Below, in pieces: positions 49,125 to 60,742 of a stretch of DNA of 64,000 bases. How positions within the stretch are numbered: the first letter of the stretch is position 1; every line of letters begins with the position of its first letter. The position numbers and the translations under genes were made by a program. Source of the DNA: Paraphaeosphaeria minitans (lineage: Eukaryota > Ascomycota > Dothideomycetes > Pleosporales > Didymosphaeriaceae); the NCBI GenBank assembly GCA_015832175.1, contig WJXW01000006.1, positions 806,001 to 870,000 on the forward strand, given 5' to 3'. The notes beneath the pieces were generated by a model. That model worked only from the letters and a program-made list of their open reading frames with translations. It was not told where the DNA came from and did no database searches.

Positions 49125-50137
49125 GGGGTGTTAGCTGGTGAAGTCGTGTGTAGTGGTGGGCATGGGTGAATGAAAATCGATCTGAGGGCCCTTGGGACGC
49201 AAACGGAGGCGGCTTACACTCATGCTGAAACCCGACGTATGGTGTGTGGGCGGTGGAACTCCTGAGACACTGGTCTCGTCGCTGGTGCAGACACGGTCGG
49301 CAGTTAGGTGCAATTGGGCGAGACGCGGAGGGTGGGAGGGCACAATGGTGAAGACCAATGTAGAGCAGAATCCCAAGTGAGATGGAATATTAGGAAAGTG
49401 TTGGCCGGTGTCAGCTGGCTGTCTGCGGTGGTGCCTGGGGCTGTGAGCTGAAGACGAAAGGTCCGCTCGCGCCCCTAAGCCTTGCCGCCCGGTGCGCTAA
49501 TCCCAACGCTACTTAGCCGCCCCTGCGCCCGCAAAGCCCGACAGCCAAAGAATGTGTGGTCTACTGTTCAAACGCCTGCGACATCCGATGCAAAAAGCGC
49601 CGCTGCCCCACGACACATGAGATTTCCAGAATGGATGGTGTTGCGCGAGCCTCTTCCAAACTATGCGCATTCATGTTGCCCGATGTGTGATTCTCCGTCC
49701 TAATTTGCTGGCCGCGATCTTCTGCAAGTACCTGGGAGACCCTTTTTTGCTTACCCAGTGCAGGCACCCAAGCAGTAGCTCGCCGCGCTGCCTTCTATTT
49801 TTGAACCGCCTTAAACACATGTTGCCACAGAACGCGCAGTCCTATGCGTAATGCGCATATTTCTTCACGTGTTCACAGCGCTTCATTGACTATCGCCGTG
49901 TGGTGTCTTGCGGCTAGCTTTGCCATGCTCGCTGATCGCTTTCGCCCGAAAGACCTTGCAACCATGTCCGAATCGGAAGGGCAGTGTAAGCTCAGCCTTA
50001 TCCGATCCGGTTGGGGGCTGCGCACACCGACCCCGACCGTTTGAACTGAACAAACGGCTTGTCACGCACCCGGGTGCTGTTCTCGATCGTGCTGCCTTCC
50101 GATATATCCTAGTGCGAGCCCTGATGGCCGGATCAAA
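49125..50137. other. Intergenic region between syntaxin and NAPRT genes, no gene seen
   Basis: This is the 5' flank of the syntaxin gene and the 3' flank of the NAPRT gene, both on the minus strand. No reading frame here has splice sites, motifs or composition that convinced me. Confidence 0.5.
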
Positions 50138-51745
50138 CTATGAAGTAGGTTTCTGGTCTGCTGTACCCCATCGCGTGCTTTCGTCGACACCTGCCCACGT
50201 CTTCTCCATGTAGCCGAGCCGCTGCTTGACGTCCTCGACCGTCGACTTGTCGCCCGTGTTCTTGCCGATGTTATCGCTGATCTTCACAGCGTGTCGCCCC
50301 GACGCAGAAGCAATCTTGATCACAATATTCAGCGGCACCGACTTGTTGCCCGTCGATTCATGGACATAGTCGTCTACTCTAAGTTAGCATGTCGACACAT
50401 GTGCAGAGGCAGCAGTGCTTACTAGTCAGGAAAGTTCCGACTCCAAATGTCGGTTGGAAGCCTTCCTTCTCCGCTGCCGCCTTGTACTTTAGACACAGAT
50501 CGATATTGAGCGAATCCGAGAACACAATCGTCTTTTTCGCTTTGATCCCCTGCTCGTCGTAGAACTGGCGCATCATCTTGACAAAGTCCAGCGGGTCTCC
50601 GGAGTCTTGGCGCACACCCGTGAACACCTCAGCATAAGTCCTCCGCCGCTTAGTCGCACCGCCGCTTCCCGCTTGGATAGGAGGCTCTGTGCGAACCAGC
50701 GTCTGGACGTCAGGGTTTGTTGTAGCCGCGGCGGATGAGAGTGTGGTGGCAGCTGTTGTGGGTTCCGGGATTGGCTCCTTGAAGGCTCTTAAAAACGCCG
50801 GAGTGCCAAAAGTATCCGTGAGCGCGATGCTTAGAACTCCTTCCCCAAACGTTGACATCCAGTATTCCAATCCAATCCTATTGGCTTGCTCGTAGTTGTT
50901 CGTTATGGCCGCGACACCCATGAACCATTCGTGCGCAACCGTTCCAATTGGTGTCAACCCGTGCTTCATCGCAAAGTGAACATTGCTGGTGCCCGTGAGC
51001 TTGCCCTGCCATCCTTTTGGAGCGCCATCCGCCTCTGCGCGGCACAGTCCTTGGAGCACCAAATCTTGAGTATGGTAATCGCGTCGCCGCCGGGTGCCAA
51101 ACTCGGAGAAGATGCAGCCCCCCTGTAGCAGCTTTGATCCCTTTTCGTAGGCCTTCTCAACCTGACCGGCGTGGCTCCAGTCCTTGTCGACAAACTTGAA
51201 GTATGCCTCGCTCACCAAGGCGAGCAGGGGTATCTCGTACAGAATTGTCTCCACCCATAAGCCTTCGGTCTGTATGCTGAAATCGCCGAGGTCGTCGTCG
51301 GAGCCTGTATCGTTCATGGGCTTGAAGACTAGCTTCAATTGTTTCGACGGGCGGAGGCGGAAGTTCGAGAGAAAACGAAGGTACTGGTCGTTCAGGTAAT
51401 GGCACGTGGATTTGAGGAACTTGTACTCCTCATCGGAAAGAGAGATGTGCTCGAGTTCTATGCTTGTCAGGGGACCTTCTCACCAACACACGGTAAGCTC
51501 ACTGTCGACCTGTGCCTGCAGCCAGCGGAAAGCCGCGCGATTCAACTTCTTGTCTGGTGTTCGATTCGTGAAGCTGTAGGTTACGGCAACGTCCGGAAAG
51601 AACTTGAGCACGCAACATTGCATAGTAAGCTTGTAGAGGTCCCTAGCCTCGTCAGCCTCGCGGTCGCGCATAATCAGTGGCCTACATACGTATCAAGTAA
51701 CGAGAAGATGCCCTCGGGCAGCTGCGCAGAGGTCCTCCCAGCCAT
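50138..51745 (-). CDS. npt1: Nicotinate phosphoribosyltransferase (NAD salvage)
   Basis: Converts nicotinate, PRPP and ATP to nicotinate mononucleotide, the entry step of the Preiss-Handler NAD salvage route. 488 residues in four exons: 51745-51690, 51642-51503, 51457-50423 and 50373-50138, joined by 45-49 bp introns with exact frame continuity. It starts 'LPEGIFSLLDT-DLYKLTMQ', then has 'YEIPLLALVSEAYFKF', 'FSEFGTRRRR', 'GTSNVHFA', 'PIGTVAHEW', 'ALTDTFGT', 'GVRQDSGDP' and 'IVFSDSLN', all hallmarks of the family, and ends with 'AVKISDNIGKN.GD'. Compared with the yeast-type enzyme it has an extra low-complexity insert of about 48 residues (Thr/Ala-rich, ending 'GGATKRRRTYAEV') just before GVRQDSGDP. 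The conserved catalytic region looks intact. Confidence 0.94.
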
Positions 51746-52055
51746 GTTGTCGCAATGTGATCCAGCAGAAGGTCGGCGTTGTGACGAGACAGAGGGGTGG
51801 TGGGGCAAAGTAGCTTTTGTACTAAACTAGCAGGCGGGTCTACGGCGCGTCGCAAGGCGGGACGGTGCTCAATTCCGTGAACCCGCCACGGGTTCCAGAC
51901 AAGAAGCGGAATATTGGGCCACAACGATTCATTCGAAACATGTCGACGCTGCCTTACCGGATTACAGACCGCGTCATCTCGAAGGTTAGCGTGATCTGGA
52001 GCTGTAAGGCTACAGGCAGCGGGCGCGGGAACCGATGAGTGTTATCGATAGCTTA
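51746..52055. other. NAPRT promoter region up to the Harbinger insertion
   Basis: GC-balanced upstream flank of the NAPRT gene ending at the TTA target site (52053-52055). No gene seen. The transposon lies only about 310 bp from the start codon and may have displaced distal promoter sequence. Confidence 0.5.
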
Positions 52056-52479
52056 GGGCCTGTTCGGTAGACGTGATCTGGAGGCTTGATCTCATCTCGA
52101 TTACTAGATCCAGTTAGGCTCACATTAAGATCACGCTGTGTTTAGTTCAAGCGTAATCTTAACGTCATAAATAGAGGTCTGATCTAGGAGTAATTAACTA
52201 GCTAAATTAAACCTTACTAGTGCTAATAAGATCTACGTTTATACCTATTTAAGCGCGAGATTATAAGTTAAACTAAGTATAAAGTTAGGAGGTCTATCTT
52301 ACCTAATCTTAGAGCTTTTTAACGCTGCGATGCTTAGTAGAGAGGCCCTTATAAGCATTATAAGAGCGTTAATAGTAATAACTTTAGTGTTAATTAATAC
52401 TATAGAGAGGACTGCAGCTCCACCTATAGGCGTAAATAAATACGCAGAGGATATGTGCCTAGGTCTAGCTTAGCTAGCT

Positions 52480-53640
52480 AGGTGCCTTATTAACAACCTA
52501 TACCTATATAAGGAGACACAACTCTAGCGGAGCACCTTTAAGGCTTTTATTACTTACTATAGATAACACGTTAAGGATAGCTAATAAATTAAGGTTAAGG
52601 AGAAAGTACTTACGTTTCTATACATCTACGCATAAGGAGCTAGGTGGTAAGAAGCTAAACACTACTATAGGCACTTACTAAGCACAATTACTATATATAT
52701 ATATAGAGATTTTGCCTAACTTTTGCTAATATTAGTAGTAACTTTTATAAAGTCCTTACTATAGTCCTTTTACTATATCTAGAAGTTATATATTTGCCTT
52801 CTAGCGCCTGCCTAGAGGCTATACGTAATAACCTAAAATGTATATTTTTCTTTAAGGACTGTGTAGGAGCTCTTAATAGGTTAAACTTTAAGGTCTACGT
52901 GCTAGTAGATAACTCTAAATAATATAGAAATTGCTATAGATACTTCTCCTAAAACGTATTAGCAGCTGTTAACTTTAATATAAACTTTATATACATCTTA
53001 GCTAGCTAGGAAAGTAGCACTTACAACGCCTAGGTGCTTACAGACGCTTATTAATAAGGATTTATAGCTTTTCTAGACAAATATTACTTAGCGGACGCTA
53101 GGTATATAAATAGTAATATAACACTTATACTATATTATAGCGTACGCTATTACCTTTAAGAGATAGCGTAGCTACTAGATAGTAGGCCTTAAATAGTAGA
53201 GGAGCTGTTTAATTACTAGCATAGTAGTCTCTAAAACGTTATTAAGCGTATATTTAGCGTCTTTAAGCGTTATTAGAGGATTTTTAATAAGTCTTATAAG
53301 TTTAATATTATAACTTAGGTTAAGCTTGTATACGCTCTTATAGCTGTATACAATCTAATTAATTAAATAGGTAGCATAAGTAAGGACTTTAAGCAGCTAC
53401 CTACGTACGCTAGTAAGCAGTATAAGAACTTTTTCTAGGAGGTTACTATCGCAGAGGATTAACGCCTAATAAATTAGCCTTTAATAAGGGAGGAGCAGGA
53501 GTTATAGTGTAAAAAGATAGTAGAGAAGATGTAGGCGTTATATAAATAAGCGATTTAGGAAAGTAAGGTGTAAGAGAGAAAGCGTAGGTTACTAGAGTAG
53601 TAATACTATAGAGGGTAAGCAAAACACTAACTAGTGTATA
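52480..53640 (+). pseudogene. Harbinger DDE transposase remnant (DDE_Tnp_4 type)
   Basis: The plus strand reads 'NVLAAVNFNINFIYILA' (about 52950-53005), 'ESSTYNA.VL.DAY' (about 53020), 'KYYLADARY' (about 53080), 'VRYYL.EIA' and 'ELFNY.HSSL.NVIKRIF' (about 53200-53260), which is the conserved order in Harbinger transposases. About a dozen stops occur, mainly at Gln/Trp positions. The 5' limit is uncertain. It is not capable of encoding a protein now. Confidence 0.8.
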
Positions 53641-53719
53641 GACTACTATCGCCAGTCTTAGCGCGTTACGCTAATCTACTTTTATATACTTATTAACTTT
53701 CTATAGAAACTCTATAACC

Positions 53720-54700
53720 TACTCTTTCTTTTTTAACTTACTATTACCCTTCTAAGTTAGCCTAATAGCATGTAGCTGCAGCTACTTGTCGCGTAGGACA
53801 CCTAGCTGCTTATTTACCTTATTTTTTACCTAGATTTTCTACACTAATTAAGGCTTAAAACTTAGATAGAGCTTAGTAATAAAAAGTAACTTAAAACGCT
53901 TAGTAATTAGTATCTTTAAGTAGTAATCTAGAACGCTATATATCTTTATAAAATAATTAATTGCCTCCTACTAGGGATCTTTTAATAGAGCTTCTACTAA
54001 TCTTTTAATTTCTGCAGCTATATTACTAACCTACTTACTTAACTTATTAGCTAAAGTTATCTTTTTATAAGATCTCTCTGCTGTAGTTAACATCTCCGCA
54101 CGCCTTTTATAAGGCCCTAGAGTCTTTATCTTGTTACTATCCTCCTTGCTATTACCTTTAACTATTGCTGTAATTAATTAATTAATATCTCTTACTCTAG
54201 CTCTATTAGTAATTACGCTGTTAAATAGTCGCTAGTGTAGGTTTTTGTACGCTAGAGGCTTTGTATAATATTTTTAAGCGTCTAGGTGTTTCTTAAAGTA
54301 CTCTATTAGCGCCTAGCTGTCTCCTACAACGACGCCAAACTCGTTTATAGTAAATCTAGAGAGGTTGTTTAGCTCTTACTAGACTTTCTAGTCTACCTTA
54401 TAGCTATTGTGGTAATTTTTATACTACTAGATAGATAACACTACGCCTAGTAGAGACACTAAGGCCACTTTTTTAGCTACTACGCGCCACGCTATTACTT
54501 TATAACTAGTATCTATATGTTGCCTATAGTCCTCTACCTACTCTATAAGCGCTGAGAGAAGCGTCTTAATTATATATAGTAACTATAGACTCTAACCCTA
54601 GCTCTTTCTAGGCGTTAGCAACGCTGTAAACATTAATAGAGACAACACTAGCGTCTATAATAGAGAAAAAAGAGTTAATATTAGTAATAGAGTAGGTGTT
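53720..54700 (-). pseudogene. Harbinger accessory Myb/SANT-like protein remnant
   Basis: The minus-strand frame contains 'NNLSRFTINEFGVVVGD', 'LIEYFKKHLDAQKY' and 'KPLAYKNLHQRLF' (about 54370-54230), then a charged C-terminal part near 53780. Stops lie at Gln sites. Harbinger elements usually encode such a DNA-binding partner beside the transposase, here in opposite orientation. The domain call is by context and general resemblance. Confidence 0.55.
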
Positions 54701-55067
54701 AAGCTCTATAAGAGCTCTTGCGACGCCTTACGCGCTAGAGTACTTAGAGTTAGTATAGAGGATTAATTAATAATAATACTAAAGTTTAATAAGATAAGAC
54801 TTTTAGATAGGCAGTTACTAAACACAGGTTAATCTAGGTACGTTAGAAGCGGGTCTTTAGAACAATTTGTATAGCTACACTAACAAAAAATTCTACGCTA
54901 GCGCTTTACTGAAACCGGGCGAGATCAAGCCCAGATCACGATTTGAGATCACGCCCACCGAACAGGCCCTTAGCTCAGGCCCTCGCAATCCTCAAAGAGA
55001 TCTAGGTATGATCACGTGCAAATTTTCACCAAGGAATTAAAAGAGGTGACAGGATGCTTCAATCGAA

Positions 55068-58000
55068 TCAATTTTCCAGCTTGTCCGCACGCGATGCGGG
55101 CAGCCATCTCCTCAGCGCCTGTGGAAATCGAGTTGATTTTCCCGAGGATGCTGTTGTTCCCGTTGATAGGGATGTTGCTGTGGTTGTGGTTGTGGTTGCG
55201 GGTGTGGTTGTGCTTGTAGTTAAGGTGTCAGAGCCATGGGATGCGCGCGTAGGCTTTTTCGTAAGAGCTTCTTCTTGGTGCTGTTCGGCGGACCGTGCAA
55301 GCAACAGCTCCAGTACCTGTTTATGCTTTCCTTCTGGAAATGCCTCAATGGGGGTATCAAAGACCATGCCCGCCGCTATTCGAGCTGCAAGCTCAGCACT
55401 GATGTACTTTCCCCCCCTCAGGTTAACATCGGCACCTCTATCAAGCAGCATCTTAACAATCTGCGCGTGGCCATCTGCCGATGCTGCTTGTAGCGCGCTG
55501 CCCCAGCGGCGGCTCGGTGCGTTGACATCTGCTCCACTGTCAAGTAGCAGCTTGACAGTCTGCGCATGCCCGCCTTGTGAAGCAGCTTGTAGCGCCGTGC
55601 CATGGTATCCGCCCTGTACGTTAACATCGGCCCCACTGTCTAGCAGTATCTTGACCAAGTGCTCTTGGCCGAAGCTTGAAGCTGCCTGCAGGGCATTGCC
55701 GTAACGTCCACCCTGTGTGTTGATATTGGCATTCTCATCGAGCAGCATCTTCACTATCCGCCTGTAACCTTTTGATGAAGCTGCCTGTAGCGCGTTACCC
55801 TCGTACCCTCCCTGCGCATCAACTTCGGCGTTCTTATCAAGTAGCATCTTGACCACTCGCTCGTGACCTCCTCTTGAAGCTGCCTGTAGTGCGTTGCCAT
55901 AAAATCCTCCCTGCGCGTTAACGTCGGCGTTGGCATCGATCAGTATCTTCACTATTCCCTCGTTATCTGCCCACGAAGCTGCCTGTAGTGCGCTGCCCCA
56001 GTACCCGCCCTGCGCGTTGACGTCCGCCTTGGTAAGCAACAATTTCACTATCTGCTCATTGCCTTTCCATGAAGCTGCTTGTAGTGCGTTGCCGTAATAC
56101 CCACCCTGTACGTTGACGTTGGTAGACTTATCATCAAGCAGGATTCTGACCACATTCTCATGGCCTTCGAATGAAGCTGCCTGTAATGCATTGCCAAACT
56201 CTCCACCTTCCGCATTGACATCGACACCATGGTTCAACAACATTTTTACAATTGTACCCAAGCCCAGCAGTGCGGCGTAGTAGAGAGGCGCAGCTACGCT
56301 TTCTAAACCTTTCTCTAAAACAGGTTCATCGCCCGGCCAGTCAGGATTATTGACCTGGATCCAGGCAAGATAGGCCGGTTGTTCCACTGACAATAGATCC
56401 ATTGCTAGCCGACTCAACCCCTCCAGCTCGTCTCCTGTCTTCCGAAGATGCTGGCTCCAGAACTTTGCCACGTATCTCGCGAGTGCGGACGCCTGGAGAA
56501 TTTCCTCTGACAGCGGTTGCTGCAACTGAGTCAGGTACTGCAAGCAGCCCTTCATTATCGAGGTTTGGCATTCGACTTCTTCCATGCAATACTGTTTTGC
56601 TAATCCTTGTTTGATTCTGTCGGATAGTAGGTATTCCTGAACGGAATAGTGCGCTAGAGCCACGATCCGCTTCGTAGTAACTTGGAGATTTACAGATGAT
56701 TCTTCTTCCACCAATGTGAGAGTGACTAAACTGGAGCAGATGTTCAACACTTCTAGTGGGTCTTCTAGCACTTCGTCGCGATCGAAGGCTGGGTCGCGCG
56801 CCGCGTCGAGGGCGACAACTTCAGCAATCTCTTCGACGGACATTGGTCGCTCGGAGAAAGTTAGCCACTGCAAGATGCGTATCGCATAGTCAGAGTCTTC
56901 TTCGCTTATAGCAGAGAGAATGCAGTCGTACGTCTGATCTAGTGTCGGCGGTAAAGTGGCGAGTGACTTGCGCAGCATCGCTCGATTGCGACACTTTCCC
57001 AATCTATCAAGCTGGCACACAGCCCATCGGAACCTAAATCAACGTCAGTTTGGGTTCCATAGACCATTGGCTGAAAATGTATACATCCCGCGAGCTCCAC
57101 CAATCAGTGCAGTCTCAATCTCTTCCCTAACAGCATCGTCCTTACTCCATTTTGCTAAACTTTTATCGGCAGACAGCCGTTGCCGAACGTATCGTTGTAT
57201 GTCCAAATCCACTATGTCCGCTTGAAGACGAATAGTGTTCTCGTCCATAACAATTCTCTCCAAACAGGTCTGAATATCTCGCTCTTTCCTACTGGTCATA
57301 AGCAAATGCATATTGTTCGGCTGCCATCCGGCTACTGCTTCGACTATGTCCATGAGTTCCGGGCGATGGATACATTCGTCGAGAGCATCAAGAACGACGT
57401 AAACTTGTGCAAATCCCTGCAGCGTTAGCCGTACTACTTCTAGGAGGGCATGCAAAGGTGGCATGCGTCCAGTGTTTTCGCACGAGGCGAACAGCTCGTT
57501 AATGCTTTTAGGTATTGTGGCCACGCACTGCAGCAGCTGGGAAAGTAACGAGCGGATGGCTAAACCTGGATCTCGTTTCTGTGCATCATTAAAGTCGAAA
57601 TAGAAGTATGCCACAGCCATATTAGCGTCATCGCCGCAGTGCTGCAGCAGGTTTTCGATGATAGTAGAGCTCAAGATGGTCTTTCCACATCCTGGGATCC
57701 CGTGCAGCCAGAGCCGCGATGCTACACTCGCCTTCCATTCCGTAAACTGCTCGGCCTCTACGAGCCAGGTTCCGGTTCCAGCCTGCCGCTGCCTGAGCGC
57801 TTTGTGGTAGTTGGTAGATGGGTCAGGCGCTGAAAGCCAGTTGCAGATCTTGCTAATCCTTTCTTTTTTACTTTGGCTGCCGCTCTCGGTGTTGTTCACA
57901 GAAGCACCTGTAATGTCCTGTGAGGCCGCATACACCAGTTTCTTCAGCCTTCTAATGGCATGCTCCTTGCGTTCGCCGTATATGAGTGGCATGTAGATGC

Positions 58001-58707
58001 CAAAGATGCCCAGCAGACAGTAGGCCGCATCTTCTTCACGTGTCGTCTGGCGATTGTCTGTCCAAGAGAAGCGCTCAGATATGGAGAACTCCGATAATTG
58101 GCGTCCGTGGAGAGCATCAACCGGTATTCCTGTGATCCCATGAATAATGTGTCTGAGTGACTTCTTGTCACCTAGTCGCTTTCCATTCCTAGAGAAGAAT
58201 TCAACCGATGCTGGAGCCAAGAGTTCCTGCAGCGTCCAACCTCTGGTGATTTTAGCATTACGGCATCTACAAGCACTTTTGCACTAACCTTGTGAACCAT
58301 CTGCTCTGCTTGAATGCCGACTCGCCGCCTTCATCCAGAGTATCCTGCTCGACATCCGAAAGATAGACGTAACACCTCGCTGCGTGCTCATACCAGCGAA
58401 ACATGGAGTTGATTGCTTCTTGAAGCTCGGAGCTGTCTGGCTTGTTGATGCAGCAGGTGTCGACCCAGAAATAGTCCAGACCATCCCGCTTAGCCTGCTG
58501 TGCGCAGAAGCGAAGCTTTCGATGTCCTTCACTGATTGTACTATCAGTTTCCTTTGCATTGTTGGTGTCCTTCAAATCGTCGAAGGTCACCTCCTGTCCG
58601 TCTATCCAGGTGTGCGAGAGGATTGCATAGTCAGGGAGCTCCTTGTCGTTGATATAGTTCCTGGTCCATTCGAACCTGCCATTGCTTGTGGTATATAAGA
58701 GTCGCAT
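55068..58707 (-). CDS. HET-NACHT-ankyrin NLR-like protein
   Basis: A 1180-residue STAND protein in three exons (58707-58289, 58242-57085, 57033-55068) with frame-exact splicing. The N-terminus (1 to about 180) is a HET domain, the cell-death effector of fungal allorecognition: 'YAILSHTW', 'GLDYFWVDTCCINK', 'RWFTRGWTLQELLAP', 'TGIPVDALHG'. The NACHT NTPase has the P-loop 'GIPGCGKT' (321-328) and Walker B 'VYVVLDALDEC' (about 420-430). After a helical region (about 530-770), the C-terminus carries about nine ankyrin repeats (about 772-1070). Eight of them repeat the block G-N/S/T-ALQAAS at 32-34 residue spacing with near-identical sequence. A Thr/Ser-rich tail follows. Start: the first ATG is at 58707; a TTG lies one codon upstream. 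Such proteins sense non-self and trigger cell death. The ligand is unknown. Confidence 0.92.
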
Positions 58708-59241
58708 CAAGCCGAGTGTGTGCGCAAGTCATAGAGGTTCTCGTGGTCTGAAGGTAGTCCGGATGACAGTGTAGAGAGCTGGTGGCCAGGGCAGACTGTC
58801 ATCCTGAAGTTAAGAGCGGGGACTGCAGCCTGTCCGCATGCTGTGGCATGATGGCGAGGCAGGGGTTGGCAGACCGTGCTCGCACACAGCGCTTAGCCAT
58901 AGGTACCTAGCCACGAACAGGGAGGTAGCGCTTGCGCGTGGAGGCAATGTGGATCGGGAAAATGAGCAACGAGTGGTGTCAACGTCTCGTATCCGGCCAA
59001 GACTTCAGTCCAGAGGTCCTTGTGACGGATGCCATATGTTTAGTGCGCTGGTCAACGTCCTGGCCCCCAATATGCAGAAAGCTAGCGGCGCGAAAAGGAA
59101 GAGGCCGAGGCCGAGGGCGCGTTATCGATAAGAATGGCCTAAGTAGTTGAGCCGCGGGGGGTGGACCCTGAACCTGCGGGCAAAGGCGAAATAATCGGCG
59201 CGCTCTTCTTCGCTGCAAACCTCACACAGTGACGCACAGTG
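58708..59241. other. Divergent promoter region between NLR and cytochrome b5 genes
   Basis: The two flanking genes are transcribed away from each other, so this 534 bp should contain both promoters. A CCGAGGCCGAGGGCG-type GC-rich run lies at about 59105. No gene of its own was seen. Confidence 0.5.
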
Positions 59242-60234
59242 ATGTTGGTCGCTTTCTCGCTGCTGGCCATCTCGCTGTCGTTCCTGTTCTTCAAGCGCCC
59301 CCCTTCAACATGGCTCGCCTTTCTCCGTCAAAACACGCCTCCAGCTACCGTAGGCACTGAACGCAAGCCATCTCAGCCCACTGTTGACCGAGAAACACCC
59401 GCGGTCGAGCCGCCAGACAACCAGACAAGACGCCCAAGCAGCAGCTCGTCGCTCGAGGGCACGCCGAAGGTCGCTCCCAAGGACAGTGCAAATGGCGCCG
59501 TCCCAACTTTCACGCTCGCGGCGCACGAGAGCTCCGACGAGGACGACGAGGACAACCTCCCACCGCCCTCTTTCCCAGCCATGAACTCGGCGCAAAGGGC
59601 GTCTGCGCCGTCTCAGACAATAGTTTTCCCTCCACCGCCCAAAGTGGCGCCTATGGCCCCTCCCACCAGGCCCGCGTCCTCCCTTATGCCCCCGCCTACA
59701 CTGAAGGCCTCCAACCTGCGCGCTCTACCCACGCCCACGCAAGGCCTGCGTGTACCTACCACGGGACCTTTGCCTAATCGCGGGCCCGTTCCCAATCGAG
59801 GGTCCACAATTTCGAACGGCGGCCTCATGCCGACAGCCGCAGGCAAAACACCGAACTCGCGAGGCAAGGTGCTACTCTCACCCGGGCATTCACCGCTAGA
59901 CTGGGCGAATCTTCAGCGCTCGGGAACCAACATGGCGGGTGTGCCCTCGCTTCTCCGCGTCACACCTGCTATGCTCAAGGAAAAGAACGGCCGGAAAGGC
60001 AAGCCCGCGTGGTCGAGCTACGAAGGCAAAGTGTACAACATCACACCCTACCTGCCTTTTCACCCGGGCGGTGAAGGAGAGCTGCGGAGGGTTGCAGGAA
60101 AGGACGGGAGGAAGCTTTTCATGGAAGTGCACCCGTGGGTGAACTGGGACAATATGCTTGGCGAGTGTCTGGTCGGCATTATGGTGACGGAAGAGCAGGC
60201 GCGCCCGACGAGCAGCCTGGAGGACATGGACTGA
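59242..60234 (+). CDS. Membrane-anchored cytochrome b5-domain protein (Irc21-like)
   Basis: A single-exon 330-residue protein. Residues 1-18 are a hydrophobic N-terminal anchor ('MLVAFSLLAISLSFLFF') followed by 'KRPP'. A long Pro/Ser/Thr-rich linker with an acidic patch ('HESSDEDDEDN', about 95-105) reaches to about residue 210. The C-terminal cytochrome b5-like heme-binding domain (about 240-320) has 'AWSSYEGKVYNITPYLPFHPGG' and 'FMEVHPWVN'; H274 and H297 are the expected heme-axial histidines. The 'GKDGRKLF.EVH.WVN' pattern matches the Irc21/NCB5OR branch of b5 domains rather than microsomal b5. Electron-transfer partner and substrate are unknown. The start at 59242 is preferred over an in-frame GTG one codon earlier. 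Confidence 0.85.
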   Translation: MLVAFSLLAISLSFLFFKRPPSTWLAFLRQNTPPATVGTERKPSQPTVDRETPAVEPPDNQTRRPSSSSSLEGTPKVAPKDSANGAVPTFTLAAHESSDEDDEDNLPPPSFPAMNSAQRASAPSQTIVFPPPPKVAPMAPPTRPASSLMPPPTLKASNLRALPTPTQGLRVPTTGPLPNRGPVPNRGSTISNGGLMPTAAGKTPNSRGKVLLSPGHSPLDWANLQRSGTNMAGVPSLLRVTPAMLKEKNGRKGKPAWSSYEGKVYNITPYLPFHPGGEGELRRVAGKDGRKLFMEVHPWVNWDNMLGECLVGIMVTEEQARPTSSLEDMD

Positions 60235-60742
60235 TCTTGAGATACCCCATAGATGGCAATAGTCAGGTTGATTTTTTTTTTTCTTCTATACCCTCTCGGC
60301 CACGTCTCCATCACGAGGGTTGTCGTCTTACTCGCCTTTTATCACGTTGAGCTTTCTAGGCATGTTCGAGCCCGCAAGCTGGTGTGGCTCATTACGCTGC
60401 CAAATCTACAAAACCCAAACATTCACGCCTGTCCAGCCGAATGCAGCGGCCCAGAGTAGCACAATCGAGTCTGCCGCTAGCCACACAAACGTCACTTGTA
60501 AGACACAAGTGGACTGAGACATTGCTGAACGCACTAGAAACTGACATTCACTGCTTTGCGAGAATCCATGATGTCGGATGAAGTGCGTACCAGCACCTTC
60601 CAACGCTGGTGGCAGTCGCACCTGGCTTAGCGGAAGCCGCATCTCCTCCGTCATGCCTGCCTCAAGTCACCAGACCTCTCCTCCAATCTCCTACTATATC
60701 CATGTCCTTTCACCTAATCCCACTAGCCCATCTTACTCTTCC
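60235..60742. other. Intergenic region, no gene seen
   Basis: Between two plus-strand genes. It has a T-run with TTCTTC at 60267-60284, possibly part of the 3' end of the upstream transcript. No supported frame. Confidence 0.5.

Larger units (their letters stand above)
52056..54969 (+). mobile_element. PIF/Harbinger DNA transposon, complete, RIP-inactivated
   Basis: A 2914 bp element with perfect 13 bp terminal inverted repeats GGGCCTGTTCGGT/ACCGAACAGGCCC, extended imperfectly to about 45 bp by shared CGTGATCT and CTTGATCTC words. It is flanked by TTA on both sides (52053-52055 and 54970-54972), the target duplication typical of the superfamily. The left half carries a plus-strand DDE transposase. 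The right half carries a minus-strand Myb/SANT-like ORF, the usual two-gene Harbinger layout. The body is AT-rich with Gln/Trp stops, while the outermost 70-110 bp on each side remain unmutated. Confidence 0.9.

Noticed and set aside
52056..54969. hAT transposon with 8 bp target duplication
   Set aside because: The candidate 8-mers (ATAGCTTA, TTAGCTCA) mismatch, whereas TTA matches perfectly and the transposase blocks are Harbinger type.
55054..55704. 216-codon plus-strand frame opposite the NLR
   Set aside because: Its repeats mirror the ankyrin-coding repeats of the minus strand; antisense shadow.
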